The notes under the pieces: generated by a model
What the model was told of the DNA's origin: nothing
Database searches by the model: none
The model's input: only the letters and a program-made list of their open reading frames with translations
Position numbers and translations under genes: made by a program
DNA from: Branchinecta lynchi
Lineage: Eukaryota > Arthropoda > Branchiopoda > Anostraca > Branchinectidae
Direction: 5' to 3'
Assembly: GCA_023053575.1 (NCBI GenBank)
Contig: JAKZAP010000007.1
Span: 26,499,464-26,563,463 of the forward strand
Length of the DNA stretch: 64,000 bases
Shown: piece after piece, positions 35,701-47,700 of the stretch
How positions within the stretch are numbered: the first letter of the stretch is position 1
Layout: the number at the start of each line of letters is the position of its first letter

Positions 35701-38700
35701 ACTATGCTTGTGAATCAGGAAACCGTCTGGGAAAACATTTTTTGGGAGTGCGCAGTCCCTCGGTTTAGCCACTTGAGCAGTTAAATATTGTGACAAATGA
35801 CTATTGTCGCTAGACTTTGGCACGACACTTTATAAATTCTACAAATGTAGCCTGTAGTAGTATTAAAAAAAACTAGCCACTTAATTAATCTGTACATGTA
35901 TTACATTATAAACTACGCACTCTTAATGATTTGCAATTAGTCCCGGTGCTTAAATACCCAGCCACAACGCATTCGCCAAATCGGCATCATCACATATCAC
36001 ATTCTACCGCTTAGTCCGAGTTCTTGTTTCCGACTGCGAAGTTCCACCGGTTTCCACTCGTGTCGCACGGTTGTGGCCCGCCCACTCTGTCCCAAAAATA
36101 GGTTGTTAAGCTGTGAGGTTAGCTTACTCTTTTCTCCTTATTTTTCCTTGAAGGCGAACTACCTGTCCAGTGAGAAATAAACTTCATATACGAAGTCAGC
36201 ACCATTTTTTTATCCCGATTCTCAATGGCAAAATACTTTGATTTTGATCACCGCTTGAATTTCGCTGAATTTATCACCGCTTATAGTCCGGCTTGAAAAA
36301 CTGATTTTGCAGTTTGGCAATTCTATCCTAGCCAATACGAGCCAGCGGTCACTGCTACCGGAAACAGCTCCTCCAAATAATCGAACTCGATTGTAAAATA
36401 AACCTCTACTCCCTAAAGTCCGCGCTAATCGTTACGGGAACTTGTGTGTGCTTTTTTTTTTTACTTTGGTGTTCAATCCTGAACAGTAATGTGTGTTTGT
36501 TATTTATATGCTTGTTATTTATAATTTGTAAGAACTGAATTTAGTTATGCTGTGATAGTTTCTAAATATACCGATCTCTCTCTCTCTCTACTTTTGCAGA
36601 GCACGATTCCGAGTGAACTACTTGTTTGGACGGAAAATAAGGTTCAAAACCGGACTCGCCATATCCAGTAACCCCAGTATGGAACCTCCAATCAACTGCA
36701 GATGAAACTCTGACTTTCAAAAGTTTTCCGGTTTCGACCGAATTCCCTGCGGACTATTTGTCCGGTGAAAAAATAAGTTTCAGATATCGTGTCTCCCTAC
36801 CATAAATCGACTATTTCAGTAGCTTAGAATAAATTGGCTCTTAATTTGAACCCCGTCCCCACCCCTTTAATATAATGCTACGAAGCGGATCTATGAACTT
36901 GATGTGAAATTTGACTAAGTTTTGTACTAAGTTTTAACAAAATATCTTAACTCCTTCGAGGGTTATCGTGTTAATAGACGGACGAACGGAAAGGCGGACA
37001 AACTTTACCAAGTCATAGGCATCCCGTCACTTACGTTTTGGGATCCCAAGCAGAAGAGCTCACTTTAAAGGAGTTGTGTAAACATTCTAGCACTCAAAGT
37101 TTGACTATGGATCTAAAAAAATATTTATATTTTAGCAGGAATATGGAAAATGTCTAGAAAATTAAACTAAAGTATTTAAATTATCGATTTCTTTTAGTAT
37201 TTTATTTTCTGTTTTTAGTTGAGTGTTCCTTGGAACAATCCACTATTTCGAGCGCTGTAGCAGCTTTGGGCTTTCGGTTTTCACCGTATTTTGTGGAGCT
37301 CATAACTCGTGAGCCAGTGCAAGTATCAAGTTCAGACTTGGTACTCTTCTGGGTATTGGGGCTAGCTGTGCCTTTTGGGGATCCCATCCCCCACCCCAAC
37401 CCGGTTCAGGGGCAAATGGGCCCAGATTGCCGAGTGAATAAAGTCATAACTTGACCAGAACTGGACATAGGACGATGAAATTCCTTGGACGTGTAGATCC
37501 TAGGGCTGGGAAATTGCTTTTAAAGATTGCCCAGGAGTAAACTTCGTTACCCTTGCCAGGAATCAACAGGTATCAGGTTGAAACTTGGTAGGATTGTGGG
37601 CATTGGGATCTCTTTTTACTTTTTGCGGGTCCCAAACCCCACCCCGACTTGGTTCAGGGGCAATGGGGCCCAGCTTGCCCATTTTTTAATGTTTTTAATT
37701 AGACAATAGCTGGAGATAAGGCGATGAAATTCCTTTGTGCTTTTGGATCATAGGGACCGGGGAGAGTTGAACCAGCCCCACCCTCTCCCTTCATGGGCAA
37801 GTGGGCCCAAAATTGCCAATGAAAAAAGTTTTTTGACCCGTGACTGGAATCAAACTTTAAGCTGGTATACTTGAGGAAAAAAGGTATAAATACGCATTTT
37901 GATGGATCCCGACCCCCCCCCCCCCCTCCCGTTCATGGGCAGCTGGGCCCAGATTTCCCATGAGTTAAGTTCGTCTATGACAGGTCTCAAGTCCAACTCT
38001 TGTATATTTGGGGAGATATGTCTATGGACGAGGATTTGGCGTAACATCAACAAATAAGACGACACGACGTACTTTAATCTTTAATTAACAGTTGGAAACT
38101 GGACTGTTTTGTCATATGATCGATGATATGCCATTCTTAATGAATTCTGACAAAGGGGCATTAGTCTGCTACGAATTGGTTTATTACACTTGTTATTACC
38201 TTGCTAATGGAAAAGGTTTAAAGGGTGGGACTAGCAGGCAGAGCATTCAGTGTTCGTACAAATGCTATTCGGGCAAGATCTTCAATATTTCTTTGGATTT
38301 ATACTGGCGGTTTGTTTACATTTAAAGCTTCTAGAGGGGGTGATTACAACGTTATTTCAATAACGTTGCTGTTTGTATATAAATGTGATAAACATTTTAC
38401 TTTTACACTCCACGTCTGAGCGCTTGCGCACTAGTTTATTGTTGGTCCCCTTAAGTCGAAAGAAGGAAGGATGTTAACTAGATCACAATAACAAACGCCG
38501 TAAATTATACTAAATTCGTTACAGTGATTTCTTCACGATTATGAAACTGAGCTAAATAATATTCTGCTTCCGAGACCAAAAATTGTCGAAATGGCCGATA
38601 ATTTCTTCTTCCGACATATCTAAACGTCTGCATGGTGACATACTCAGTTGTTTCAATCCTCTTACACGCCATACGATCTTCTCGAACGTTTAAGTAACAC

Positions 38701-41700
38701 TTTTGACCTCCGCCGGGAGATCAGTGAATAGTTAATTAGCAATAGCGACCTTGCCTCAACAGTGAATCGTGTTCAAGTAATTTGTAGATAACGGTCCAGG
38801 ATGGGAGTTAGGAAGTGTGACTAGAGTGGTCTGACAGACACTCCAGGACCAGGAAATACAGACGTGGTTATGCGAGGTGGGTAAGTCAGAATCTCTGATG
38901 TTGTACGCTGCGGCAAAAGAGACGTGGGGTGAGGAAATATATTTTAAAGTAGGGTTAAGTAGGGAGGAGTTGGGTTTGTTAATAAGTATGAGGGCTGATG
39001 GTTTGCCGCTCGGTGCAAGAAGAAAGTATATGGGGAAAAAAGAGGAAAGATCGGGTCCTTACTACTTCTGTCCTATGTGTGGAGAAATGGACGAGGATAT
39101 ATGCCACCTTTTGCGTGATTGTAGAGAGTTAGATTTTCGGGGTGGGGGGAACTGATCAGAAATGGATTATTAAAATGATGGGAAGTAAAGATTTTAAAGA
39201 AATAAGAATTATTGGGAAGTTCCTCAGGTTAGCTTTTAAACAACGTAAAGATTTCTTCTGATCGGGAAATTGTGTTTTTAGTGCTAATAAAGTTATCAGT
39301 GTAAATAAAAAATATTAAGAGTGTGTTTGTGTGTATGTGCGCATGTAAGATTGTTCACTTTTTGTTTCGTTTTGTTGCATGATGGCCGGATGGCTTTAAT
39401 GTGAAAATAAATCATTCATTCGTTGTCTGCCGTGGAGATATTGAAGAAAACAAAGATAACTTAAAAATCCGAACCATCGAAAAAATGATGGTGTCTTCCG
39501 CCTTCTCGGTCCACATGAATCAAAGACTTTAATTTGTCTCTCTTTTCCTGCGATGAAGAAAAATGGTAAGTCGGACTGGAAACACAAGGAACTTACCCAT
39601 TTCTTGTCCTCATCCTAAAGTGCTTGTCTGCCAACAAAAAAATGTCTATGAACATTCTTTCAATGACTTTGGCGACTCGGTGCTGGTACGCCCTTCTGTG
39701 GAGGGCTTCTCGTGTGTGGAACATCTCGTAGATTTCGTACGCATCTTTGTCTCTGTAACAGAGGTGAAACACTATTAAACGAAAATTTTATTTATTTACT
39801 TCAGCCTAGCCATATACATAGGGAAAAAAATAACATTATCATTAGATGTACCATAACCACCTATGTAACCAAATCAACAAACAACCAGTTCATCACTCCA
39901 TTCTTTCCACAAAGGCAGTGAAAGTTGAAAAACTTAAGTAGAAAGAACTTGGATCAGGTTCTTATCTGATCTGAAAAGGCGGCTTTTTAGCGATTAAACT
40001 GATTTACGTTTTAGTTCGTAAAACGAAGTCATACGATTATTTGCGAACATCCCCGACGCGCTACACTGGTGTGTGAGTCGGTGAAGTTTTCTATAACAGG
40101 GACTGTAAGTGACGCGGGTCACATTTATCGCACCAGCAGTGAAATTGGTAAAAATTCGAACAAAATCGATCAATTGATCGCCTTAAACGCACGCCCACTT
40201 TTAATTGTGAAGTTTTTTCTTTATTTATTTTCATTATTTTATCACTGAATGTCTTTGTTCCCTTTTCTTCTGTATTGTCTAAATACATGTATATAATATA
40301 TTTCCTATAAATAACCTAGAAAAATACTGGACTTAAAATCCGGGTACGAACCGGAGTTCAAACTTCATTCAATTTGATCAAACTTTCACACTCGCATTTC
40401 TACCACCCATAAAGAGATGGGCGAACCCGAATCCAGATTCGTCCTTTTAGCCGGATTCGAATCTTCGAAACCGCTCAATTCCGTTTCCCAATTATACACA
40501 GTCGGCATAGACAACACAACGTTTTGACCTCTACCAACAACCATCCTCAGTGATCCATCACGTCATCTGAGTAACCTTAGACATCAGTGCTTTTGTCACC
40601 TCTGATTTTTAAACTGTAAACTATGTAGGCTACATGACTTGATTTTTGTCAAGGTCGGATTCGAATCCGGATTCGATTCCGTATTCGAATCCTCAGCATG
40701 AAATGGTGGATTCGTATTCGTACGCAGACTTGGATTCGGATTAGAATCGTTTCATGATAGGATTCGCCCATCCCTTACGGGATGAGACAGCCAGTGCAGC
40801 CCGACTAGACCGATCCAAGTTTGAATGTGAAGATGCGGGCTCCCAGAATTGGCACCACGTTACGTATAGTTATATAAAACAGAGGGGAGCTAGAGGTACA
40901 TGCTGTGAGGTTTGGGTTGATACCCGTTAACTCCCCTCTTCGCCAGGTTCAAGTTCTTTAATTTCAAAAACACTTTATATCAATATATCGTCGCCTGGAA
41001 GCGGAATTGGCGTATTAGGCACTTCTAAGCGAAATTGAGTTATTAGTGCCATCTAGTGTGAAATTTTGTGCTCTTTCTGAATCTGGAATCCGTTTTAGCG
41101 TATCGCACTCCCATGCAATGCTACGAGTCGAAACCATTTTGACGTAACTTGCATTATTTTCATTCTGTTGGAAGCGTAATTGACGTATCTGTTATGCGCG
41201 TTTAACAAAGGACTTTTTGACGTATCTGCGCATTCGCCTGTACTTTTTAGAAGAAAAGATTTAGAAAATGTAAGCAAACAATGAGAAAAATAAATAGGAA
41301 ATTGTTTGTTACTTTAACTGTTGCAAATGTGGAGAAACTTCTGGAAGATGCTGGAAGGTACGTATGATATCGGAAGTTTCAAGTTTGGGCTAAATAGGCT
41401 GAAGAACTTCCAACTGAGTCACCTCTCAGCTTAGCCTATGATACAAATCTATGATGCTAAGGAAATACTTTTCTGAATGGACCTTAAGTTATAGGACAGC
41501 TTAGTTTGAAGGAAGTTATATGGTAAAATAAGGAAAAGAATTAGCTATACCCACTTTAATTTGGGATTTTACCAAGGGATGACAAAAATCATGTGTTTTC
41601 CAGTTTATTCGGCCAGCTCAAATATGCTATCAATTTAACTTTTGTGTTGTGTTTAGTTTATTCCATGGTCCCTTTAGCTTTTTAAGGTCGCAAGAGCTGG

Positions 41701-44700
41701 GTAGCGAATCGTGAATCCAATTTCGATTGGAGCCCAAAATTTTCGCTCCATAGCACCTTAATATGGTACGTACTGGCGTTGTTTTGGGCCGTTTTCTTGT
41801 GTTTTATTAATCGACATTCTGTTTCTATGTTTTGATACCAAGAGATCAACTAAAAGTGTCAATGCCATTTTCCTGCCTTCTAGCTATACCTACCCATCAG
41901 ATTTATTAATAATTTAATATATACATTTCTTTTAGCTGTGAAGATTTGTCTTCGTTGTCTGGAAGCGATGAAGATCCTGCAAGCTTTGCAAGCAAGACCG
42001 ATGATAGCCCTATCTCTACAGTTCCTGTTTATGCCACTCTTCAGCCAGTGGTATGTGAAATGTTGGTCCAGCCTGACCATTCGCAAGATGAAACTAATGA
42101 AATTGTGGCAGACATGCCCTTAGACAAAAGCAATTCCAGTCCGTCCAGCTCAGTAGAATTGCCAGAGGATGTGTCACCCTTACAAGTTATAGAAGACCCA
42201 GTAACAGTTGAGCCACTTGTAGGGCCATTGTCGAACAGTCCGACTGTGCAGATGAAAAGGACCAGAAAAAGAGTCAAGAGAGAAAGTGAATGGGTCAAGA
42301 ATAAAATCAAAGTGGCGGTTAATTCCGGAACAGTTTATGTTGACCCTATTAAAAGTAAGAAGCATGGAAAAGAACGTCAGATAAAAGCGAGCAAGTGCAG
42401 TTCAACATGTCCCTACTCCTGTCACACAATTATGCCAAGAAGAGCGACAAGAGATTTTTGAAGCGTAGGCTACTGGGCTTTGTCTAAAGAGATGAAAAAA
42501 ATGTTTTATCTTAAGACTACTAAATGCCTGCCAAAGAAGAGAAACAAAAAGAAAGAAACTAGGAGAAAGAACACACTGTTTTATTATGTGACAGCCAGAG
42601 AAACAACGCACCGCGTATGCAAAGACTTTTACCTGTCAACATTGGATATCGACCAGAAACGGATTTATTATGCACATAACACCAAGACTTCTGATGATGT
42701 ACCTAGTCCCAGACAAACTCCACCACCTGCAAACAAAATAAGCTCTGATGCTTTAGATTGCGTTCGCGACCATATTATGTCTTTTCCAAAAGTGGAGTCT
42801 CATTACTGTCGGTCCAAAACTTCTCGTGAATATCTTGACAGCAGTTTAAATTTGCGAAAAATGTTTGAACTGTATGAGGAAAAATGCCGTTTTGATTCTG
42901 AAAAGCCTGTGGAAGAGACAGTATATCGCAGAGTGTTCAATACAGAATTTAACTTGGCTTTTCATGTACCCAAAAGTGATAGATGTGACACATGTGAGGA
43001 AGTAAAGGTTGCTGGTAGGAACGGCATTGATTTGCCAGAATCAGTTCGGTTGAACCACGAGAAGCACGTGAAAGGAAAATCAGAGAGTAGAGAGGAGCGT
43101 GATAAGGACCGTTCTAATCATTCAGTGGCAGTTCTCTGTTTTGATCTAGAAAATGTTTTTTTGCTACCCAAGGGAAATGTCTCCGGTTTCTTTTACAAGC
43201 GAAAGATTACAGTTTACAACCTCACAGCTAAACTAGATTTTACCAGAAACTCAGGGGAGTCTATCAGCAAAGTTTACTGTGTCATTTGGTCCGAGATGCA
43301 AGGTGGAAGGAGCGGAAATGACATCGCAAGTGCTTTGGCAGCTATTCTCGAGTTTCAGACATTTCCTGACATTAGGGAGTTAATAACATGGTCAGACTCA
43401 TGCGTTCCGCAAAATAGAAACTCCATCATGAGCTACAATATGCAGAACATCCTGTTCAAAAATCCACAGGTTGAGAGAATTATTATGAAATATTGTGAGC
43501 CAGGACACTCCCTTATTCAAGAAGTAGATGCAATACACAGTGTTATTGAGAGGGCACTTAAGAACCAGGAAGTGTACTCGCCTCTAGACCTAGTCAAAAA
43601 ATTGGTCAAAGTAAAGCGTCAAAATCCTTACGTGATCATTCAGTTGCAACCATCACATTTTCTGAATTTCCAGGCATGCTCGAAAACCTATAAAACATAT
43701 TCAGCAGTGCCTTTCTCTAAGGTCAAATGGCTCGAATTCCGCCAGAATTTCTGTAAAAAAGTATGGTACAAAGAGTGTTTTGCAGATGAGCATTGTAAAG
43801 TTGTCCAAATTGCACCAGAGATAACGTTTCAGGGAGTGAAGGGGAAAGGCGTCTCAGAGGTAAGGGTAGTTGAGAATCTCGAGGTTCCAAAGCCTATCAT
43901 TTGGGTCATGAACTTGCCAGAAGACAAGATAAAAGACATTGAGTCTCTCATGCGATTCATGCCGGTTGTCGATGCAAATTACTACCGAGAATTCTTCAAA
44001 AAGAACTTGCCAGGGCTTGCTTCAAGGAAGCAGGGTCGTGAAACTGCCAAAGATGTTTCAAGTAAACCGCCCAGTTCCACGAACGCTAGAGTTGAGAGCT
44101 GTCCCGAAGAGAAAGCTGTCACACATCAAGGCAGGGGAAAAAAGCGAAAGGCATAATTATGACATTTAACTGTACCCGTTTCTTAACATTCTTTTATATC
44201 CATTTGTTGATATATTCTATCTGAATTTCTTAAAAGTTTTACTCAGTTTGTACTCACACCTTACAGGTCAGTTTTACCGTAAGTCGCATGTCTGCTGTTT
44301 AACCCGCTTGAACCGGTTTTGACGTATCTGACAAGTTGACCAACTGTTAAAACCCAATTGACGTAACAGTATTTTGGCAATTTATTGTGCCGAAACTGTT
44401 TGATATTTTGCTTGGAAATTCTCACCTTCCCTTTATAATGCCATGCTTTTCAGCATGTATTTTTTTCGCGTTTTTTACTCCAACCATTTCTGTTCTGCAA
44501 GGTTCCAAACATTCAACCGCGTTTTTCTCGAAATTTTGTGTTCTTCACTTACGCCAGTTCCGCTTCCAGGCGACGATATGTCGATCACTGGGAAGCGGCA
44601 GGGATACGAGCTCGTTAGCTCGGCCCCTCGACCGCTGCGCATACCAAATGAAAAACCGTAGGATGCCTGTAGGTGTGGAGAACCCAGTCTGTAGCCAGTT

Positions 44701-47700
44701 CTACCTGCGGCGTGTTCCACCCTTCTAACAATAGTAAGTATTAGTTACAATTTCCGTTCCAACCTCGCGAAAAGTTACTACACTGACCGCTCCAACCTTC
44801 TCAAAACAGCAACTAATAGTAACTATTTGCCTACTATGCTCGGGAGCGTAGTAGGCTAAGCGTGGTTACTACGAATCTCTGTAACGTGACTGGCTGGACT
44901 ACCTCCTGCAATGATATTTCACCGAAAATTAAAAAGTGCGTTCCAGCCTTGTTTCGTGACAAGTTCGTGACGTGTTTCAGCCAAAATTCTTGACGTCATG
45001 CGCAGTAACTACGGTAAATAGGGTGGAACACGCTCTCTATGTCAAAATGGTAGGGAACCAATCGGCTGTAAAGGACGACTCAGACGGCGTTCGTATTCTT
45101 CTGTAGAGCTGTACTGCCATCTAGCTGTTTGCAGGGTTAACAAATTATGATGTTCTGCGTAGCTCCTCCTCCGCTCGTTTTCATCGCGAACGGTATCAGA
45201 ATGTATTCGACTCCGCATGGTCGTATTACAGAGATAGGAAGACTGAGGTTCTTGAGATTATTTGTTCTTGGTCTCACAGCTACCAGTAAGGCGTCAGAAC
45301 ACCGGTAAGAGTGTTGGATGCTAAGAAATTATGCTTTTACATATTAATTACTTGACACAAATTTTGCAATTAGTGGTAGATTTATTTATTGAATGATTGT
45401 CTTCACAAATATTTGATACTGACAGTGTTTTTAACGACTGGGTGCGTCCAGCTTCGGTGTTAATACAAAATATTGACTAAACTGATTTTAGAAAGCCTAA
45501 ATAAATATTCTTTCAGTCCAAGCTGACTGCGAATCATATTTGACAGTGCAAAACGGATACGTCATCTGAAACTTACTAGAGAGCTATGTTTCGGTCTTTC
45601 TGGGCAAGGGTCCTCTTCAAGCTCAAGCCGCTCAAGCGGAAAAAACTTCTGAAAACTAACTTGTACCAAGAAGGGCCAAAATATAGCTCTACTAAAATTC
45701 AGCTGACATATCCGTTTTACAATGTAAGATATAGCCTGAATGACTTTAAACAACAACAATTCCTGAATATCATACACGTCTTAATTTCCATTTTTTTTTT
45801 TTTTTTCAACGCAAAAACTAACCAGAGCCGTTGAATTTAGCCTTGATGAACTAGTCATGACACACCCTAGCACGCCACCCAAGTCATTGCTGAAGAAATA
45901 CTACTATCTGTCGGACGGCTTCGGCTTGAAAAAATCCTATGTTCACACAAACATCCGTATATCGGTGAAAGAAAACTTTGTTGAAAATTCTTCAACTTCC
46001 AGTATTTTAAAATAACTGAATACTTTAAAACTAGGCTCTGCTTTTCAACAAATCGCCTAAAGCCTTGGCTGTTTCAAGCCTTTTTCGAGACCCATTGAGT
46101 TGTAGCGAAAACAGGAACAAATTTACATAACCGTTTTCTTCTGATGGAAAAACTTCTCGCAGACAGCCGTTACATATAATTTCATTATTTACTCTTTGTT
46201 GAGGTACTTTTAGGAGTGGGCATGTGTATTATTTTACTTTATAAAATAAATTAATAATAATTTTTATTTCAAATTAAAATTTGGTGATTTTATTTTCAAT
46301 TTTATAAATGGAAAATCTAACCTTCGACAGGGCGATATGCACTGAAGGTGGCAACAGACGGGAAGTGAGAAAATCAGCCAGTTTTATTAGAGGGGCTAGA
46401 ATGTACCGTACGAAATTTCGGTCTCCGGGTTTAGAAATGGGCTGGGAAATAGGTTGAGCTAGTATTATTGATAAGACGGGTCCTTTAAAAATATGGCTGA
46501 TTGATAAACAGAAAGGTTGTAAAATCTTTGAACAATGCATTGACAGAAATAGATACTGACAAATATTTAGTTATTTGTTTACTTTGTATTCATGTAGACC
46601 TGCTAAACGCTCGTTTTTCTCTTAAGCGTTTCTGCCAAGAAGCTTTCTAGTCGCCTTTCGAATCCTTTGCAAACATCATCTCAGGACCTAACGGGTCATA
46701 GTGACTTGATTAAGGGTGTCATAAACTCTAGACTGCTTCAGCTGCAATGATACTTCCGCATTAAGTCCTGTAGGACGTATGTGATAATTCATATCAACTG
46801 GTAACTGGTATATCGCTCGTTTCCAGCCATGGCGATAACTCCGACTGCAACATTATCTACGTAAATCTCCTGGAAGCGTTATCGCACATTCGGAGCTTTA
46901 GATGGCGTCAACATCAACTGGTCTGATTGAACTTGAAAAATCCTAGGTTCAAGTAAACATGCGGTATTGGTTTGAAACTTCAGTATGTATGAGTAAAAGT
47001 ATTTGATTGAGGTTCAAGGAAAAGTGGGAAGGAACTATTAGGATTTCAGTCGATGTGAATGAGCACTTTCTTTCCGTAAAATCCTCACGCTAGCCAGACT
47101 TCTGCGATGTAACTCTTTAACGCAAGGTTTCCAAGCACCTCGCAGGCTGATTACTTATTCAGTGAATTCCCAACCAGAGAAAAATAAGACTAGGGAGTAG
47201 CACGCCAGGACCTATGCTTTCCATGCTTCGCAAACGGGCCATACTCGTAGCACCGCTCACTACGCTTGCGGCATGAACTTGTGAGTTTACAAAACTTTTT
47301 TTTTCTGTGTTCAGAAAACGCACTTATCGGAGCCGGCGCTGATGAACGACTGAATTCGTTTCAGTAGGGACCAAAGACAATATTAGTGGGAAAGACCGGT
47401 AACTTCGCTAAAATCGGGTCTCTGAAAATCGATTGGAACGCCACCTAGCGTTTGGACTTCGTCCAATTTCCAGCGGTAAATGATTAATATAATCAAAGCA
47501 AGAGGGCGTGAGTAGGCAAAGTCTGTCAACATTAACTGATTCGAGATCGTGAATTCAATATTTTTTTCAATAAAAAAGCGATTTATTCTTTTCCTACTTG
47601 TTTTTATTACAATTAAAGAGGAAATATGAACGGAGAGAGAATGCTCATCATAAACAAAACGTGCTTTGATGATGATTCTGCGGAAAGCGATGGAAGAAAT

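Larger units (their letters stand above)
40988..44576 (+). mobile_element. Nearly complete 3.6-kb DNA transposon with 27-bp TIRs
   Basis: Left terminal repeat 40988-41014 (TCGTCGCCTGGAAGCGGAAT...) and right repeat 44550-44576 are inverted and match at 26 of 27 positions. TA flanks both ends (40986-40987 and 44577-44578), fitting a TA target duplication. Inside lie subterminal TTGACGTA motifs and a two-exon gene for a putative RNase-H-fold transposase. It is inserted in the 9.5-kb SAMHD1 intron, antisense to that gene. Superfamily not assigned: the TA duplication recalls Tc1/mariner-like groups, but the protein does not look like a typical mariner transposase. Confidence 0.85.

Noticed and set aside
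40640..40700. GGTCGGATTCGAATCC as a tRNA T-loop
   Set aside because: No acceptor, D or anticodon arms can be placed around it; the motif recurs inverted within a miniature element.
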